A DNA stretch of 64,000 nt from Prevotella vespertina (GTDB lineage: Bacteria; Bacteroidota; Bacteroidia; Bacteroidales; Bacteroidaceae): positions 1 through 64,000 of the forward strand of contig NZ_VVIQ01000004.1 in assembly GCF_009728485.1 (NCBI RefSeq). The letters run 5' to 3'. Of this stretch, positions 35,199-43,209 are shown piece by piece. How positions within the stretch are numbered: position 1 is the first letter of the stretch; every line of letters starts with the position of its first letter. The notes below the pieces were generated by a model. The model saw only the letters and a list, made by a program, of their open reading frames with translations. It was not told where the DNA came from and made no database searches. The position numbers and the translations under genes were made by a program.

Positions 35199-36284
35199 TT
35201 ATTTAGTGAATAACTCTAGTTCATCAACATAGAGTGTACTCCCCACTGCGCCTTCAAAATTGGCTCCGTCCTTACTAGATGACATAATGATAGCCAGACT
35301 ATATTTGCCTTCTTTCAACTTTTCAGCATCTATTGTCCTTCCGTCAATAGCCTTGAAAGGAATGCTGAAACGTGTCCATTCGTTTGTTTCCTTACGATCT
35401 TCTAGCATTGCTTTAAGCACTATCCGATCACTAGTCAGCGAATTATGACCATCGAGATACTCTACTCCATCACCTGTTTCAAACAATACGGCATAGAGTG
35501 CGAAGTCGTCTTTTCTATCCTTAATCTCCGTTTGATTCTTATCAGTAAACTTATCACCAACTTTATACTTATAGTATCCAACGAGTGCTAAAGGCGTCTG
35601 TCGGAAGGGAACACCAAAGTGAGTTGACTTGCCAGTATCGCCAAAATCAAGTTCAAAGGAGCCTGTAAACAGGTTACCAGCAGCTATTGGAGAACCGAAT
35701 AAAGCCCCCACAGCTCCCGTACTGATGGTTGTCAACTTCAGACACTTGCCCTTATAGCCATCGTCTGCTTGGCTTGTTGGATAGTCCTTAGCCCCTTTTC
35801 CCGATAGAATAAACGATACTCCACTATTGCCACTCGCCCACTCAAAGGTGCCACCATCAGGTGTTTTATCAACGAAGGTGTCGTAACTAACAGTGTTATC
35901 AACCTTTAATGTTTCGAAATGATAGGCTGTTGCGATGTCATTGTTAGCAATGAAAGAGACGGTGTAAGCCTTCTTCCACTGTCCATCCTGCGATGTGACA
36001 ACATATTGCTGGGGCTGAGTGAAGTCACGAACAGTGCTATCCTTTGGTTCAATCGTTGCACCTTCTGTCAAGTTAAATACGGGTGCAAGATGCGTAACAT
36101 CAGCCCATCCATTGACATAGAGTTGGATAGTATTATTCGTTATAACCGGTTTACGGATTAGTTCCGTACCCTTGACTGTGATATTGGTAATATCTGCTTC
36201 TGCATTTAAAGCCTCTTCTTTAATACAAGAAGAGAGCACAACTCCTGCCGTCATGGTGAGGAGTAAAGGTCTTATCAATCTCAT
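35199..36284 (-). CDS. PCMD-domain lipoprotein
   Basis: A 361-residue lipoprotein with lipobox VVLSSC (Cys20). The N-terminal part (residues 30-110) looks like an immunoglobulin-like DUF4493/BACON-type domain (DITNITVKGTELIRKP, YTVSFIAN). The larger C-terminal part is the putative carbohydrate metabolism domain (PCMD), a jelly-roll-like fold, with WTRFSIPFKAIDG and GSTLYVDELELF near the end. Probably a surface or periplasmic carbohydrate-related protein. First gene of a two-gene operon with the barrel protein and behind a perfect promoter. Confidence 0.85.
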   Translation of the reverse strand: MRLIRPLLLTMTAGVVLSSCIKEEALNAEADITNITVKGTELIRKPVITNNTIQLYVNGWADVTHLAPVFNLTEGATIEPKDSTVRDFTQPQQYVVTSQDGQWKKAYTVSFIANNDIATAYHFETLKVDNTVSYDTFVDKTPDGGTFEWASGNSGVSFILSGKGAKDYPTSQADDGYKGKCLKLTTISTGAVGALFGSPIAAGNLFTGSFELDFGDTGKSTHFGVPFRQTPLALVGYYKYKVGDKFTDKNQTEIKDRKDDFALYAVLFETGDGVEYLDGHNSLTSDRIVLKAMLEDRKETNEWTRFSIPFKAIDGRTIDAEKLKEGKYSLAIIMSSSKDGANFEGAVGSTLYVDELELFTK

Positions 36285-36327
36285 CTTTAACTATTAATAA
36301 TGTGTACTTAATAACTTAATGATATGA

Positions 36328-36358
36328 CAAAGGTAGGGAAAAAGATGTATATTACAAA
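36328..36358 (-). promoter_or_regulatory. Complete promoter of the PCMD/barrel operon
   Basis: Minus-strand TTTG (36355-36358), exactly 19 bases, TACCTTTG (36328-36335). Leader about 37 bases. Confidence 0.75.
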
Positions 36359-36388
36359 GATAGAGATTGCTCATTTGGTAAAAAACCG

Positions 36389-36396
36389 TACCTTTG
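36389..36396 (+). promoter_or_regulatory. -7 box for the SDR gene
   Basis: TACCTTTG, perfect -7 consensus, with ATTG 19 bases upstream in the -33 position. It overlaps the start of the longer open frame at 36394, so translation must begin at the later ATG. Confidence 0.6.
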
Positions 36397-36435
36397 TGGA
36401 TAAGAAATAACTTACTGATTAATCAAAACAAGGAT

Positions 36436-37143
36436 ATGGCAAAAGTATTAGTAACAGGTGCAAATAAGGGTATAGGCTATGGCATTTGCAAATATTTGGG
36501 CTTGAGTGGATGGCAAGTGATTGTCGGTGCAAGAAATAAAGAGCGCGCCGAAGCTGCTATCAAAGCATTAAGACAGGAGGGAGTAGACGTTATTGGTTGG
36601 CAACACGTTGACCTTTGCAATAACGACTCACTGCTGGTTACTGCAAAAGAGATTAAGGAGAAGTATCCTGATTTGGCTTTGCTTGTAAACAATGCGGGGA
36701 TACCTGGTGACATGGAGGTGCCTAGTTACAAGTCAGAGATGCGTGACGTACTGGAAACAATACAGGTAAATTATGTTGGAACATTTGCTTTGACGAAGGC
36801 ACTTATCCCTTTGTTGGAAGTGAATAAGGGGCGAATTGTCAATATAACTGTGCCTTCTGAGGTGAGTCCCTACTGGCATCCGATGGCTTATGTGGCTAGT
36901 AAAGCGGCACAAAATGCGATGACTAGTATCATAGCAATGGAGTTTGATAAGAACAATCTACCTATTGATATCTTCGACATACACCCTGGTGCAACCACAA
37001 CTGACCTGAATAACCATTATACAGGACCTGGTTCTCACTCTGTGGATGTTGTTAGTGAGAAGATAGCAGCAGTCATTAACGATGGTAAGAGACATCAAGG
37101 TGAGTTCATCGAACTCTACCCTATTGTTGATGAAGGACGCTAA
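36436..37143 (+). CDS. Short-chain dehydrogenase/reductase
   Basis: A 235-residue SDR-family oxidoreductase. The start is set at the ATG of MAKVLVTGANKGIG because the -7 box overlaps the upstream in-frame start at 36394. The Rossmann motif TGANKGIG, the NNAG motif and the catalytic Tyr-Lys (YVASK) are present. The conserved serine position reads TVPSEVSPYW. Substrate unknown. It belongs to a different SDR subgroup than the FabG at 38008. Confidence 0.88.
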   Translation: MAKVLVTGANKGIGYGICKYLGLSGWQVIVGARNKERAEAAIKALRQEGVDVIGWQHVDLCNNDSLLVTAKEIKEKYPDLALLVNNAGIPGDMEVPSYKSEMRDVLETIQVNYVGTFALTKALIPLLEVNKGRIVNITVPSEVSPYWHPMAYVASKAAQNAMTSIIAMEFDKNNLPIDIFDIHPGATTTDLNNHYTGPGSHSVDVVSEKIAAVINDGKRHQGEFIELYPIVDEGR

Positions 37144-37176
37144 TAATAAATAAGGTGATTGGAGGGTTAAACAATA

Positions 37177-37866
37177 CTAGAACCTTCCAATCGCTTGCCA
37201 AAGGTTATCATTAGGTAGAGGAGACTCTACTTTTATGAGTTCCTTAGATACTGGGTGGATAAATTCCACACGATGGCTTAACAAACAGATACCGCCATCT
37301 GGATTAGAACGAGGAGCCCCATACTTTAAGTCACCCTTAATAGGACAATCCATATTAGACAACTGGCAACGTATTTGATGATGCCTTCCTGTCATCAAAT
37401 TAACCTCTAAAAGCGTGTAATGGTCTGTCTGATTGATAACCTTATAATGTAAGATTGACTTCTTGGAAGTAGGTACTTGATGATTATAAGCGTAACTCTT
37501 ATTCTGCTTCTCATTACGCACAAGCCAATCAGTTAACGTCGCTTCAGATTCAAAAGGAGGTCGAGTAACGATTGCCCAATAGGTCTTATGCACCTCACCA
37601 TTGCGGAACATGTTATTCAATCGAGTAAGTGCTTTGGATGTCTTAGCAAAGATAACTAAACCAGAAACAGGTCTGTCAAGTCTGTGAACAACCCCTAGAA
37701 AGACATTACCAGGCTTTTGATATTTTTCTTTTAACCATTGTTTGACAATCTCTGACAATGGTATATCGCCCGACTTATCGCCTTGCACAATCTCACCAGC
37801 CTCTTTATAGACAATTATGACATGGTTATCTTCATAAAGTACTTGCATAGTATATAGTTTTTCCAA
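37177..37866 (-). CDS. RluA-family pseudouridine synthase
   Basis: A 229-residue RNA pseudouridine synthase. The catalytic motif HRLDRPVSG carries Asp64, followed by MTGRHHQIR, the second family signature. No S4 RNA-binding domain precedes the catalytic domain, as in the short RluA/YqcB-type enzymes, so it probably modifies a uridine in 23S rRNA or tRNA. Translation may start at the internal ATG at 37848 (MQVLYEDNH), which is where the conserved fold begins. Monocistronic. Confidence 0.92.
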   Translation of the reverse strand: MEKLYTMQVLYEDNHVIIVYKEAGEIVQGDKSGDIPLSEIVKQWLKEKYQKPGNVFLGVVHRLDRPVSGLVIFAKTSKALTRLNNMFRNGEVHKTYWAIVTRPPFESEATLTDWLVRNEKQNKSYAYNHQVPTSKKSILHYKVINQTDHYTLLEVNLMTGRHHQIRCQLSNMDCPIKGDLKYGAPRSNPDGGICLLSHRVEFIHPVSKELIKVESPLPNDNLWQAIGRF

Positions 37867-38007
37867 GCCTCATTTAAAAGAGAGCTTGTGGTTCGGTGTA
37901 TATTTCCTTTTAGTGATTTATGATTTTCAAGAGTATTGCTAACGCAAGTTTGAAGCCTTAGCAAGAATGCCTCCCTTCCCCTTGTTGGGGAATAGGGAGG
38001 CTTTTAA

Positions 38008-38754
38008 TTACATATTCATACCACCATCTACCTGGATAACCTGACCAGATACATAGCTAGAAAGGTCTGAACCAAGATAAACTGCAGTGTTTGCAATATC
38101 CTCAACTGTACCACCACGACGAAGAGGAATCTTATCTGTCCACTCCTTGCGAATCTCTGGTGAAAGGGCTTGAGTCATCGCTGTATCAATGAAACCAGGT
38201 GCAATTGCATTAGCACGGATACCCTTTGGACCCATTTCCTGAGCCACACTCTTTGCTAAAGCAATAAGTCCTGCCTTTGAAGCAGCATAGTTAGACTGAC
38301 CTGCGTTACCATGTACACCAACAACACTAGCCATGTTGATAATGCTACCACCACGCTGACGCATCATGACAGGTACGCACGCATGGATGAAGTTGAAGGC
38401 ACTCTTCAAGTTAACAGCTATAACAGCATCCCACTGCTGTTCGGTCATTCGGAGCATAAGACCATCCTTTGTTATACCTGCATTGTTAACTAGGATATCA
38501 ATAGAACCAAACTCTTCTTTAACCTTAGCAACGACCTCTGCAGTTTGTGCAAAGTCTGCTGCGTTACTAGCGTAACCCTTAGCTTTAACGCCCTTAGCAG
38601 CTATCTCTGCTTCAGTAGCCTTACCATTTTCATCAATAACAAGGTCAGTGAATGCGATGTTAGCGCCTTCCTCTGCAAATTTCAATGCTATAGCTTTACC
38701 AATACCACGTGCAGCTCCTGTGATGAGGGCTGTCTTACCTTCCAATAATTTCAT
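38008..38754 (-). CDS. fabG: 3-oxoacyl-ACP reductase
   Basis: A 248-residue SDR enzyme that reduces 3-oxoacyl-ACP in fatty-acid elongation. TGAARGIG at 12-19, NNAG at 90-93, and catalytic Ser143, Tyr156 and Lys160 (YAASK) are all in place. FabG signatures are RANAIAPGFIDTAMT and VDGG near the C-terminus. The gene lies 26 bases after the TetR gene and is probably co-transcribed with it, unlike the more usual location in a fab cluster. Confidence 0.94.
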   Translation of the reverse strand: MKLLEGKTALITGAARGIGKAIALKFAEEGANIAFTDLVIDENGKATEAEIAAKGVKAKGYASNAADFAQTAEVVAKVKEEFGSIDILVNNAGITKDGLMLRMTEQQWDAVIAVNLKSAFNFIHACVPVMMRQRGGSIINMASVVGVHGNAGQSNYAASKAGLIALAKSVAQEMGPKGIRANAIAPGFIDTAMTQALSPEIRKEWTDKIPLRRGGTVEDIANTAVYLGSDLSSYVSGQVIQVDGGMNM

Positions 38755-38780
38755 ATTGTTTTAGTTTATATTGTTAGTTA

Positions 38781-39374
38781 TTACTTTATAATACCCTTAC
38801 CCAGTGCACCATAAACCACCTTTGCTACTAACGGACGAGATGACTCTTCAGTTAATCCATGACCTAATCGACCATAGATAAATGGTACCTCTAACCCTTT
38901 AATACAATAATGTGTGATGTCTGCAACTAGCTCTACATTGTCAATATCAAACTCGCCATCTTCTTTCGCTTCAGCGTATACCTTGCGAAAGAGTTCAATC
39001 TCGTCTTCATCAAAGTTCTTGCGTACTTTCTCAACCATCCATATATTTCTAAAGAACTCTGCACGCAAGTTTCCATTACGCATAACCGTTTCCTTTATCA
39101 TACTTAGGTGGGTGTAAATCAGTTCGATAATCTTATCTTGAGGTTTAATACGCTTTGCTGCCACCTCATCTAACTTATCCGATAGACGTTCCAACTCTGA
39201 CTCTATCACTGCATAATATACATCATCTTTACTCTTAAAATAGGTGTAGAGCGTCCGTCTTCCTTTACCAGATGATTTCGCAATGTCGTTCATCGTTGTA
39301 TTAGCAATGCCATTCTTTGCAAAGAGTTGGCGTGCTACATCAACAAGCTTCTGCCTAGTTTTTGATATTGACAT
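38781..39374 (-). CDS. TetR family transcriptional regulator
   Basis: A 197-residue repressor-type regulator. The N-terminal HTH is typical (ARQLFAKNGIANTTMNDIAKSSGKGRRTLYTYFKSKDDV). The C-terminal ligand-binding domain is not diagnostic. It is the promoter-proximal gene of a unit with fabG. A perfect inverted repeat GATTTGCA-CGT-TGCAAATC lies between its promoter and start codon, consistent with autoregulation. Because it is paired with fabG, an acyl-CoA or acyl-ACP signal is plausible, but that is inference. Confidence 0.9.
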   Translation of the reverse strand: MSISKTRQKLVDVARQLFAKNGIANTTMNDIAKSSGKGRRTLYTYFKSKDDVYYAVIESELERLSDKLDEVAAKRIKPQDKIIELIYTHLSMIKETVMRNGNLRAEFFRNIWMVEKVRKNFDEDEIELFRKVYAEAKEDGEFDIDNVELVADITHYCIKGLEVPFIYGRLGHGLTEESSRPLVAKVVYGALGKGIIK

Positions 39375-39398
39375 TCGTTCGTTATTCCTCTAATCACT

Positions 39399-39417
39399 GA
39401 TTTGCACGTTGCAAATC
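39399..39417 (-). promoter_or_regulatory. Candidate operator of the TetR-fabG unit
   Basis: GATTTGCA (39399-39406), CGT, TGCAAATC (39410-39417): a perfect 8-bp inverted repeat. It begins 25 bases upstream of the TetR ATG and lies 8 bases downstream of the -7 box, the expected place for repressor binding. Confidence 0.65.
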
Positions 39418-39424
39418 TTATGTG

Positions 39425-39456
39425 CAAAAGTATATATTATATCCCACATTAGCAAA
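39425..39456 (-). promoter_or_regulatory. Promoter of the TetR-fabG unit
   Basis: Minus-strand TTTG (39453-39456), 20 bases, TACTTTTG (39425-39432). A transcript would begin near 39420, directly at the candidate operator. Confidence 0.65.
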
Positions 39457-39856
39457 TTTAGAGCTATAAAACTTCATGATTAGACGATTAACTCGATAGA
39501 AAAAACGCATAAGGAAAGTTTTTACTTATTACCTTAACAAACACTACTTTGGCTTACTAAAAAGTCTCTTAAACCATAGTTCATTTAAAGAACAAGTTGC
39601 TGTCATTTTGAACAATTTGATTAACTCGCTAATTAAAAACAACTTAGAACCTACCAAATAATGATAGCAATGACTGCAAAACTATTCTCCCTCCGATCCA
39701 CCTCTAGATATCGTTTGTATAGCCTCTTGCCTTTCAACCTCAGTCAGAGAATGTATTAGCAGTGGTGCGGAGCATTAACTCCACCAATATTCATCATCAT
39801 CACGAAGAGTTTGAGCTTACCTCTCTCTATCTGATAACAATTAATTAAGACTATAG
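39457..39856. other. 400-base stretch without a convincing gene
   Basis: Between the TetR promoter and the candidate small RNA. On the minus strand there are two short open stretches: a 14-codon frame from ATG 39800 to the TAA at 39756-39758 (MMMNIGGVNAPHHC), and an overlapping frame without ATG reading HSLTEVERQEAIQTISRGGS. Neither has a recognisable start signal. They may be remnants of a lost gene. Confidence 0.3.
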
Positions 39857-39859
39857 AAA

Positions 39860-39898
39860 TGACAAAGGGTACAGCATCAAGTGCTGTACCCTTTGTCA
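39860..39898 (-). terminator. Terminator of the candidate small RNA
   Basis: 17-bp perfect stem, arms TGACAAAGGGTACAGCA (39860-39876) and TGCTGTACCCTTTGTCA (39882-39898), 5-base loop, followed on the minus strand by TTTC. Confidence 0.8.
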
Positions 39899-40124
39899 AT
39901 TCACATCTCTGTGAACGATTGAGCTTGACTTTTGGGTTACCGCCTCACGGCGTATACCCAATCATCTTGCGTCATTGTTATCCCTTAATCAATCTTATTT
40001 ATTACCTAAACTAAACCTATTTTATTGAAACCTGAACAATCTCTTTTGTTCTACCTTAAACTAAATAACTAAAAACCTAAATCTATTACTACTAACCTAA
40101 ACAATCTATTTGTCTTTTGACAAT
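39860..40124 (-). ncRNA. Candidate small RNA (about 260 nt)
   Basis: On the minus strand a complete promoter (40126-40156) is followed about 220 bases later by a 17-bp terminator stem, and no gene follows before it. The inferred transcript starts near 40120 with a small hairpin (TTGTC-AAAA-GACAA, 40110-40123), then about 120 nt of A/U-rich sequence with repeated UUUAGGUU and two copies of GATTGTTYAGGTT (40094-40106 and 40029-40041). It ends with two hairpins capped by GNRA loops: the stem at 39932-39961 with loop GTGA, and the stem at 39900-39915 with loop GAGA. A 12-codon frame (MTQDDWVYAVRR, 39937-39975) overlaps the first. I recognise no named RNA family. A leader peptide or a 6S-like RNA are alternatives. 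Confidence 0.6.
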
Positions 40125-40125
40125 G

Positions 40126-40156
40126 CAAAGGTAAGACTGTTTTCGCACACATCAAA
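40126..40156 (-). promoter_or_regulatory. Complete promoter of the candidate small RNA
   Basis: Minus-strand TTTG (40153-40156), exactly 19 bases, TACCTTTG (40126-40133). It has no protein-coding gene downstream before the terminator. Confidence 0.75.
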
Positions 40157-40230
40157 ACTTTAGCAGACTATTTTTTGCATCACACATCATTTATTGACTT
40201 ATATCAAAGGAAACGACTCTAAAAGTCTAA

Positions 40231-40263
40231 AAAAGGGGTAGAACTCTTCGTTCTACCCCTTTT
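40231..40263 (-). terminator. Terminator of prs
   Basis: 14-bp perfect stem, arms AAAAGGGGTAGAAC (40231-40244) and GTTCTACCCCTTTT (40250-40263), 42 bases downstream of the prs stop codon on the minus strand, flanked by an A/T run. Confidence 0.85.
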
Positions 40264-40304
40264 TATATGTTTAATCACAAGTTTTTACCTATTTAATTAA
40301 TCAA

Positions 40305-41243
40305 TTAGATAAGGTATTGACTTGAGATACTTTCATTATTCAAAACACGCTTAATCGTCTCAGCAAACATATCAGCAACAGAGATCTGCTTAACCTTTGA
40401 ACAGCGAGCAGTGTATGGAATAGAATCTGTGAAGACCATCTCTTCCAACGCAGAAGCCTCTACACGCTCTGTTGCAGGACCACTCATGACGCAATGAGAA
40501 GCAATTGCACGAACACTCTTTGCCCCTGCCTCCTTCATAATGTCTGCTGCTTTCGTAATGGTACCAGCTGTATCAACCATATCATCAACGATGATTACGT
40601 TCTTATCCTTTACATCACCAATGATCTGCATTGTATCTACAACATTTGCACGAGCACGTGTCTTATTGCAAAGAACGAGTGGACAACCAAGATACTTAGC
40701 GTATGTGTTGGCACGTTTAGAGCCACCAACATCAGGACTAGCTATAACTAAATCCTTCAAGTGAAGGCTCTGCACATAAGGAAGAAGAACACCGCTAGCA
40801 TAGAGGTGGTCAACAGGAACATTGAAGAAACCTTGAATCTGATCTGCATGAAGGTCCATGGTCATCAAACGATCGATACCTGCTACACTCAACAAGTCAG
40901 CTATTAACTTTGCACCAATGCTGACACGAGGTTTATCCTTACGGTCTTGACGAGCCCAACCAAAGTAAGGCATAACAGCAATAATCTGTCGTGCAGAAGC
41001 ACGCTTGGCTGCATCAATCATCAAGAGAAGCTCCATGAGGTTATCAGAATTAGGGAAGGTGCTCTGTACAAGATAGACATCCTTGCCACGAATACTCTGC
41101 TCATAAGAAACAACAAACTCACCATCAGAAAAGCGAGTCATCACTAAGTTGCCAAGAGGACAGCCTAAACTAGCACAGATTTTCTCAGCAAGATATCTTG
41201 TCTTAGTACCTGAGAAGACCAAAAAAGAGTTGTTTTCACTCAT
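40305..41243 (-). CDS. prs: Ribose-phosphate pyrophosphokinase
   Basis: A 312-residue enzyme making PRPP from ribose-5-phosphate and ATP, for nucleotide, histidine and NAD synthesis. Signatures: flexible-loop region YFGWARQDRK, DLHADQIQGFF, and the PRPP-binding loop VIIVDDMVDTAGTI. Full length and intact. It lies 57 bases downstream of the thiE-like gene on the same strand and no separate promoter was found, so the two may share a transcript. Confidence 0.97.
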   Translation of the reverse strand: MSENNSFLVFSGTKTRYLAEKICASLGCPLGNLVMTRFSDGEFVVSYEQSIRGKDVYLVQSTFPNSDNLMELLLMIDAAKRASARQIIAVMPYFGWARQDRKDKPRVSIGAKLIADLLSVAGIDRLMTMDLHADQIQGFFNVPVDHLYASGVLLPYVQSLHLKDLVIASPDVGGSKRANTYAKYLGCPLVLCNKTRARANVVDTMQIIGDVKDKNVIIVDDMVDTAGTITKAADIMKEAGAKSVRAIASHCVMSGPATERVEASALEEMVFTDSIPYTARCSKVKQISVADMFAETIKRVLNNESISSQYLI

Positions 41244-41300
41244 TTCTTTATATTGTTTATATTTATAAGGTATAAATCAACTGTTATCTACCGAAAGCCC

Positions 41301-41915
41301 CTAACAAATCGTGCGAAGCTTACGGAAGTATTTAATAATAGGGTTGAAGTTCTGCTCACTATGGATACAAAACTGATCCCAAAGGTCGTTTCGAACCACA
41401 ACTCCACCAAAGTCGAGGTCGTGCAAACGTGGGAAATCATCTATCGTAATGCCTCCCATTGCATAAACATGCTTTCCTAAGAGCCCTTGTTTACGTGCTT
41501 CTTCCAATTCAATATCCGACAAGATATGTTCAGTAGCAGCCGTATTCTCACGAGGCTGATGGATGTTTTTCAGAAAGACATAGTCTGATTGTTTCTTAAT
41601 TGCCTTTAGTTTCATCACATCGTCACAGCTCCGACTGATGTGCCCTCTATATCCGTGAGGTGCAGCAAGGTTGGGGTTATCCAAGTGGATACCACCTAGA
41701 CCATACTCACTCTTCATCTGAAAGTGCTGATGTACAACTATTTTGCTATGATAATGAGATGGGATAAGAGCCAAAAGGCGCTCTAAATAAAGTGGAGACG
41801 GGTCAACCTTCGAGATGTGTAGGCAGTCAAGTCCTTCCTCGAAGAGCATACTTATTATCTTATCCTCCTCTGCAAAGAAGGTGGACTTAGTCATAATAAC
41901 CAGCTTCATGCTCAT
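41301..41915 (-). CDS. Thiamine phosphate synthase/TenI-like protein
   Basis: A 204-residue TIM-barrel protein of the ThiE/TenI family. The C-terminal GGI-containing strand-loop (YAMGGITIDDFPRLHDLDFGGVVV) matches the phosphate-binding region, and GGIHLDNPN follows the family HLG-type motif in degenerate form. It is not next to other thi genes, and several ThiE active-site residues look altered, so it could be a TenI-type aminase or a diverged relative rather than a true ThiE. An in-frame ATG at 41909 is an alternative start. Confidence 0.75.
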   Translation of the reverse strand: MSMKLVIMTKSTFFAEEDKIISMLFEEGLDCLHISKVDPSPLYLERLLALIPSHYHSKIVVHQHFQMKSEYGLGGIHLDNPNLAAPHGYRGHISRSCDDVMKLKAIKKQSDYVFLKNIHQPRENTAATEHILSDIELEEARKQGLLGKHVYAMGGITIDDFPRLHDLDFGGVVVRNDLWDQFCIHSEQNFNPIIKYFRKLRTIC

Positions 41916-41930
41916 ACTTTATTTGTATTG

Positions 41931-41962
41931 CAAAGGTAGATATTATTTCTGAAAACCGCAAA
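41931..41962 (-). promoter_or_regulatory. Promoter of the thiE-like/prs unit
   Basis: Minus-strand TTTG (41959-41962), 20 bases, TACCTTTG (41931-41938). It overlaps the divergent nspC promoter region; only about 67 bases separate the two start codons. Confidence 0.65.
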
Positions 41963-41970
41963 TTTTTCCT

Positions 41971-41978
41971 TATATTTG
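41971..41978 (+). promoter_or_regulatory. -7 box of nspC
   Basis: TATATTTG, perfect -7 consensus, ending only 4 bases before the ATG at 41983. The mRNA would begin at or next to the start codon. Confidence 0.55.
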
Positions 41979-41982
41979 CACC

Positions 41983-43149
41983 ATGAAAGTAAATCCAAAG
42001 ACTTACAACGAACTCTCCCGACCGATGTACATATTGGAAGAAGAGCGTTTACGAAAGAACCTCCAATTGATCGCCAGTGTTGCTAAGGAGGCTGATGTTG
42101 AGATTATTCTAGCCTTTAAAGCATACGCTTTATGGCGTACCTTCCCCATTTTCCGTGAGTATATCCATGCCACAACGGCGTCCTCTCTGTATGAGGCACG
42201 CCTAGGCTTTGAAGAGTTTGGTGCTCCCACGCACACGTTCTCACCTGGTTATACGGATTATGAGATTGATGATATTGCACGATGCTCGTCTCATCTCGTA
42301 TTCAACTCATTGTCTCAATTTGAGCGATACCACGTTAGGGCAAAGCTAGCAAACGCTCGCTTGAGTTGTGGACTACGTGTGAATCCAGAGTATTCAGAGG
42401 TAGAAACACTCATATATAACCCTTGCGCACCTGGAACTAGGTTCGGTATCGCATCTTCAAAACTCCCTGCTACACTGCCAGAGGGCGTTGATGGCTTCCA
42501 TATTCATTGCCATTGCGAGAGTGGCAGCGATGTTTTCGAACGCACATTGGAGCATATTGAGGCGAAGTTCGCCAACTGGTTCCCACAACTAAAGTGGATT
42601 AACTTTGGCGGCGGACACCTAATGACCCGCAAAGACTACGATGTTTCACGTCTTATTCACGCCTTGAAAGAGTTTAAGAAACGCTATCCTTGGTTGAAGG
42701 TGATACTCGAACCTGGTAGTGCCTTCGCTTGGCAAACGGGATCACTAGTCGCTCAAGTGCTCGATGTGGTGGAGGATCATGGCATAAAAACGGCTATCTT
42801 GAACGTAAGTTTCACCTGTCACATGCCTGACTGTCTAGAGATGCCTTACCATCCTGCCGTTCGCAATGCGGAATTAGTTGATGAGGACGGATCTGCCGAG
42901 GGCGAAAATACGTACCGACTAGGTGCTAACAGCTGCTTGAGTGGCGACTGGATGGGGTCATGGAGGTTTGACCATCCGTTGCAGATAGGCGAGAATATCA
43001 TCTTTGAAGATATGCTTCATTACACGACAGTGAAGACTAATATGTTCAATGGAATCAGTCATCCGGCTATCGCCCTACTCCATCCTGACAACGAACTAGA
43101 GGTCTTGCGAGAGTTTACCTATGAAGATTATCGGGATCGAATGGACTGA
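41983..43149 (+). CDS. nspC: Carboxynorspermidine decarboxylase
   Basis: A 388-residue PLP-dependent alanine-racemase-fold decarboxylase that completes spermidine or norspermidine synthesis by decarboxylating the carboxylated precursor. The PLP lysine is in ILAFKAYAL (Lys46), and the second-subunit active-site region is NVSFTCHMPDCLEMPYHPA. Full length. The partner carboxyspermidine dehydrogenase gene is not in this window. The -7 box is almost on the ATG, so the mRNA is probably leaderless. Confidence 0.93.
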   Translation: MKVNPKTYNELSRPMYILEEERLRKNLQLIASVAKEADVEIILAFKAYALWRTFPIFREYIHATTASSLYEARLGFEEFGAPTHTFSPGYTDYEIDDIARCSSHLVFNSLSQFERYHVRAKLANARLSCGLRVNPEYSEVETLIYNPCAPGTRFGIASSKLPATLPEGVDGFHIHCHCESGSDVFERTLEHIEAKFANWFPQLKWINFGGGHLMTRKDYDVSRLIHALKEFKKRYPWLKVILEPGSAFAWQTGSLVAQVLDVVEDHGIKTAILNVSFTCHMPDCLEMPYHPAVRNAELVDEDGSAEGENTYRLGANSCLSGDWMGSWRFDHPLQIGENIIFEDMLHYTTVKTNMFNGISHPAIALLHPDNELEVLREFTYEDYRDRMD

Positions 43150-43167
43150 TGGCACGCTCTTTGCTAC

Positions 43168-43175
43168 TATCTTTA
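43168..43175 (+). promoter_or_regulatory. Possible -7 box for the DnaJ-like gene
   Basis: TATCTTTA, one base off consensus, 34 bases before the ATG at 43210. The gene could instead be read through from nspC, 60 bases upstream. Confidence 0.35.
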
Positions 43176-43209
43176 AGTATGAAATTAACTATTATAAGGA
43201 GGCAAAGAT

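Noticed and set aside
36394..36435. Upstream start of the SDR gene
   Set aside because: It overlaps the -7 box of the gene, so the transcript begins after it.
41916..41982. TPP riboswitch before the thiE-like gene
   Set aside because: The shared gap of 67 bases is too short and has no TPP aptamer motif.
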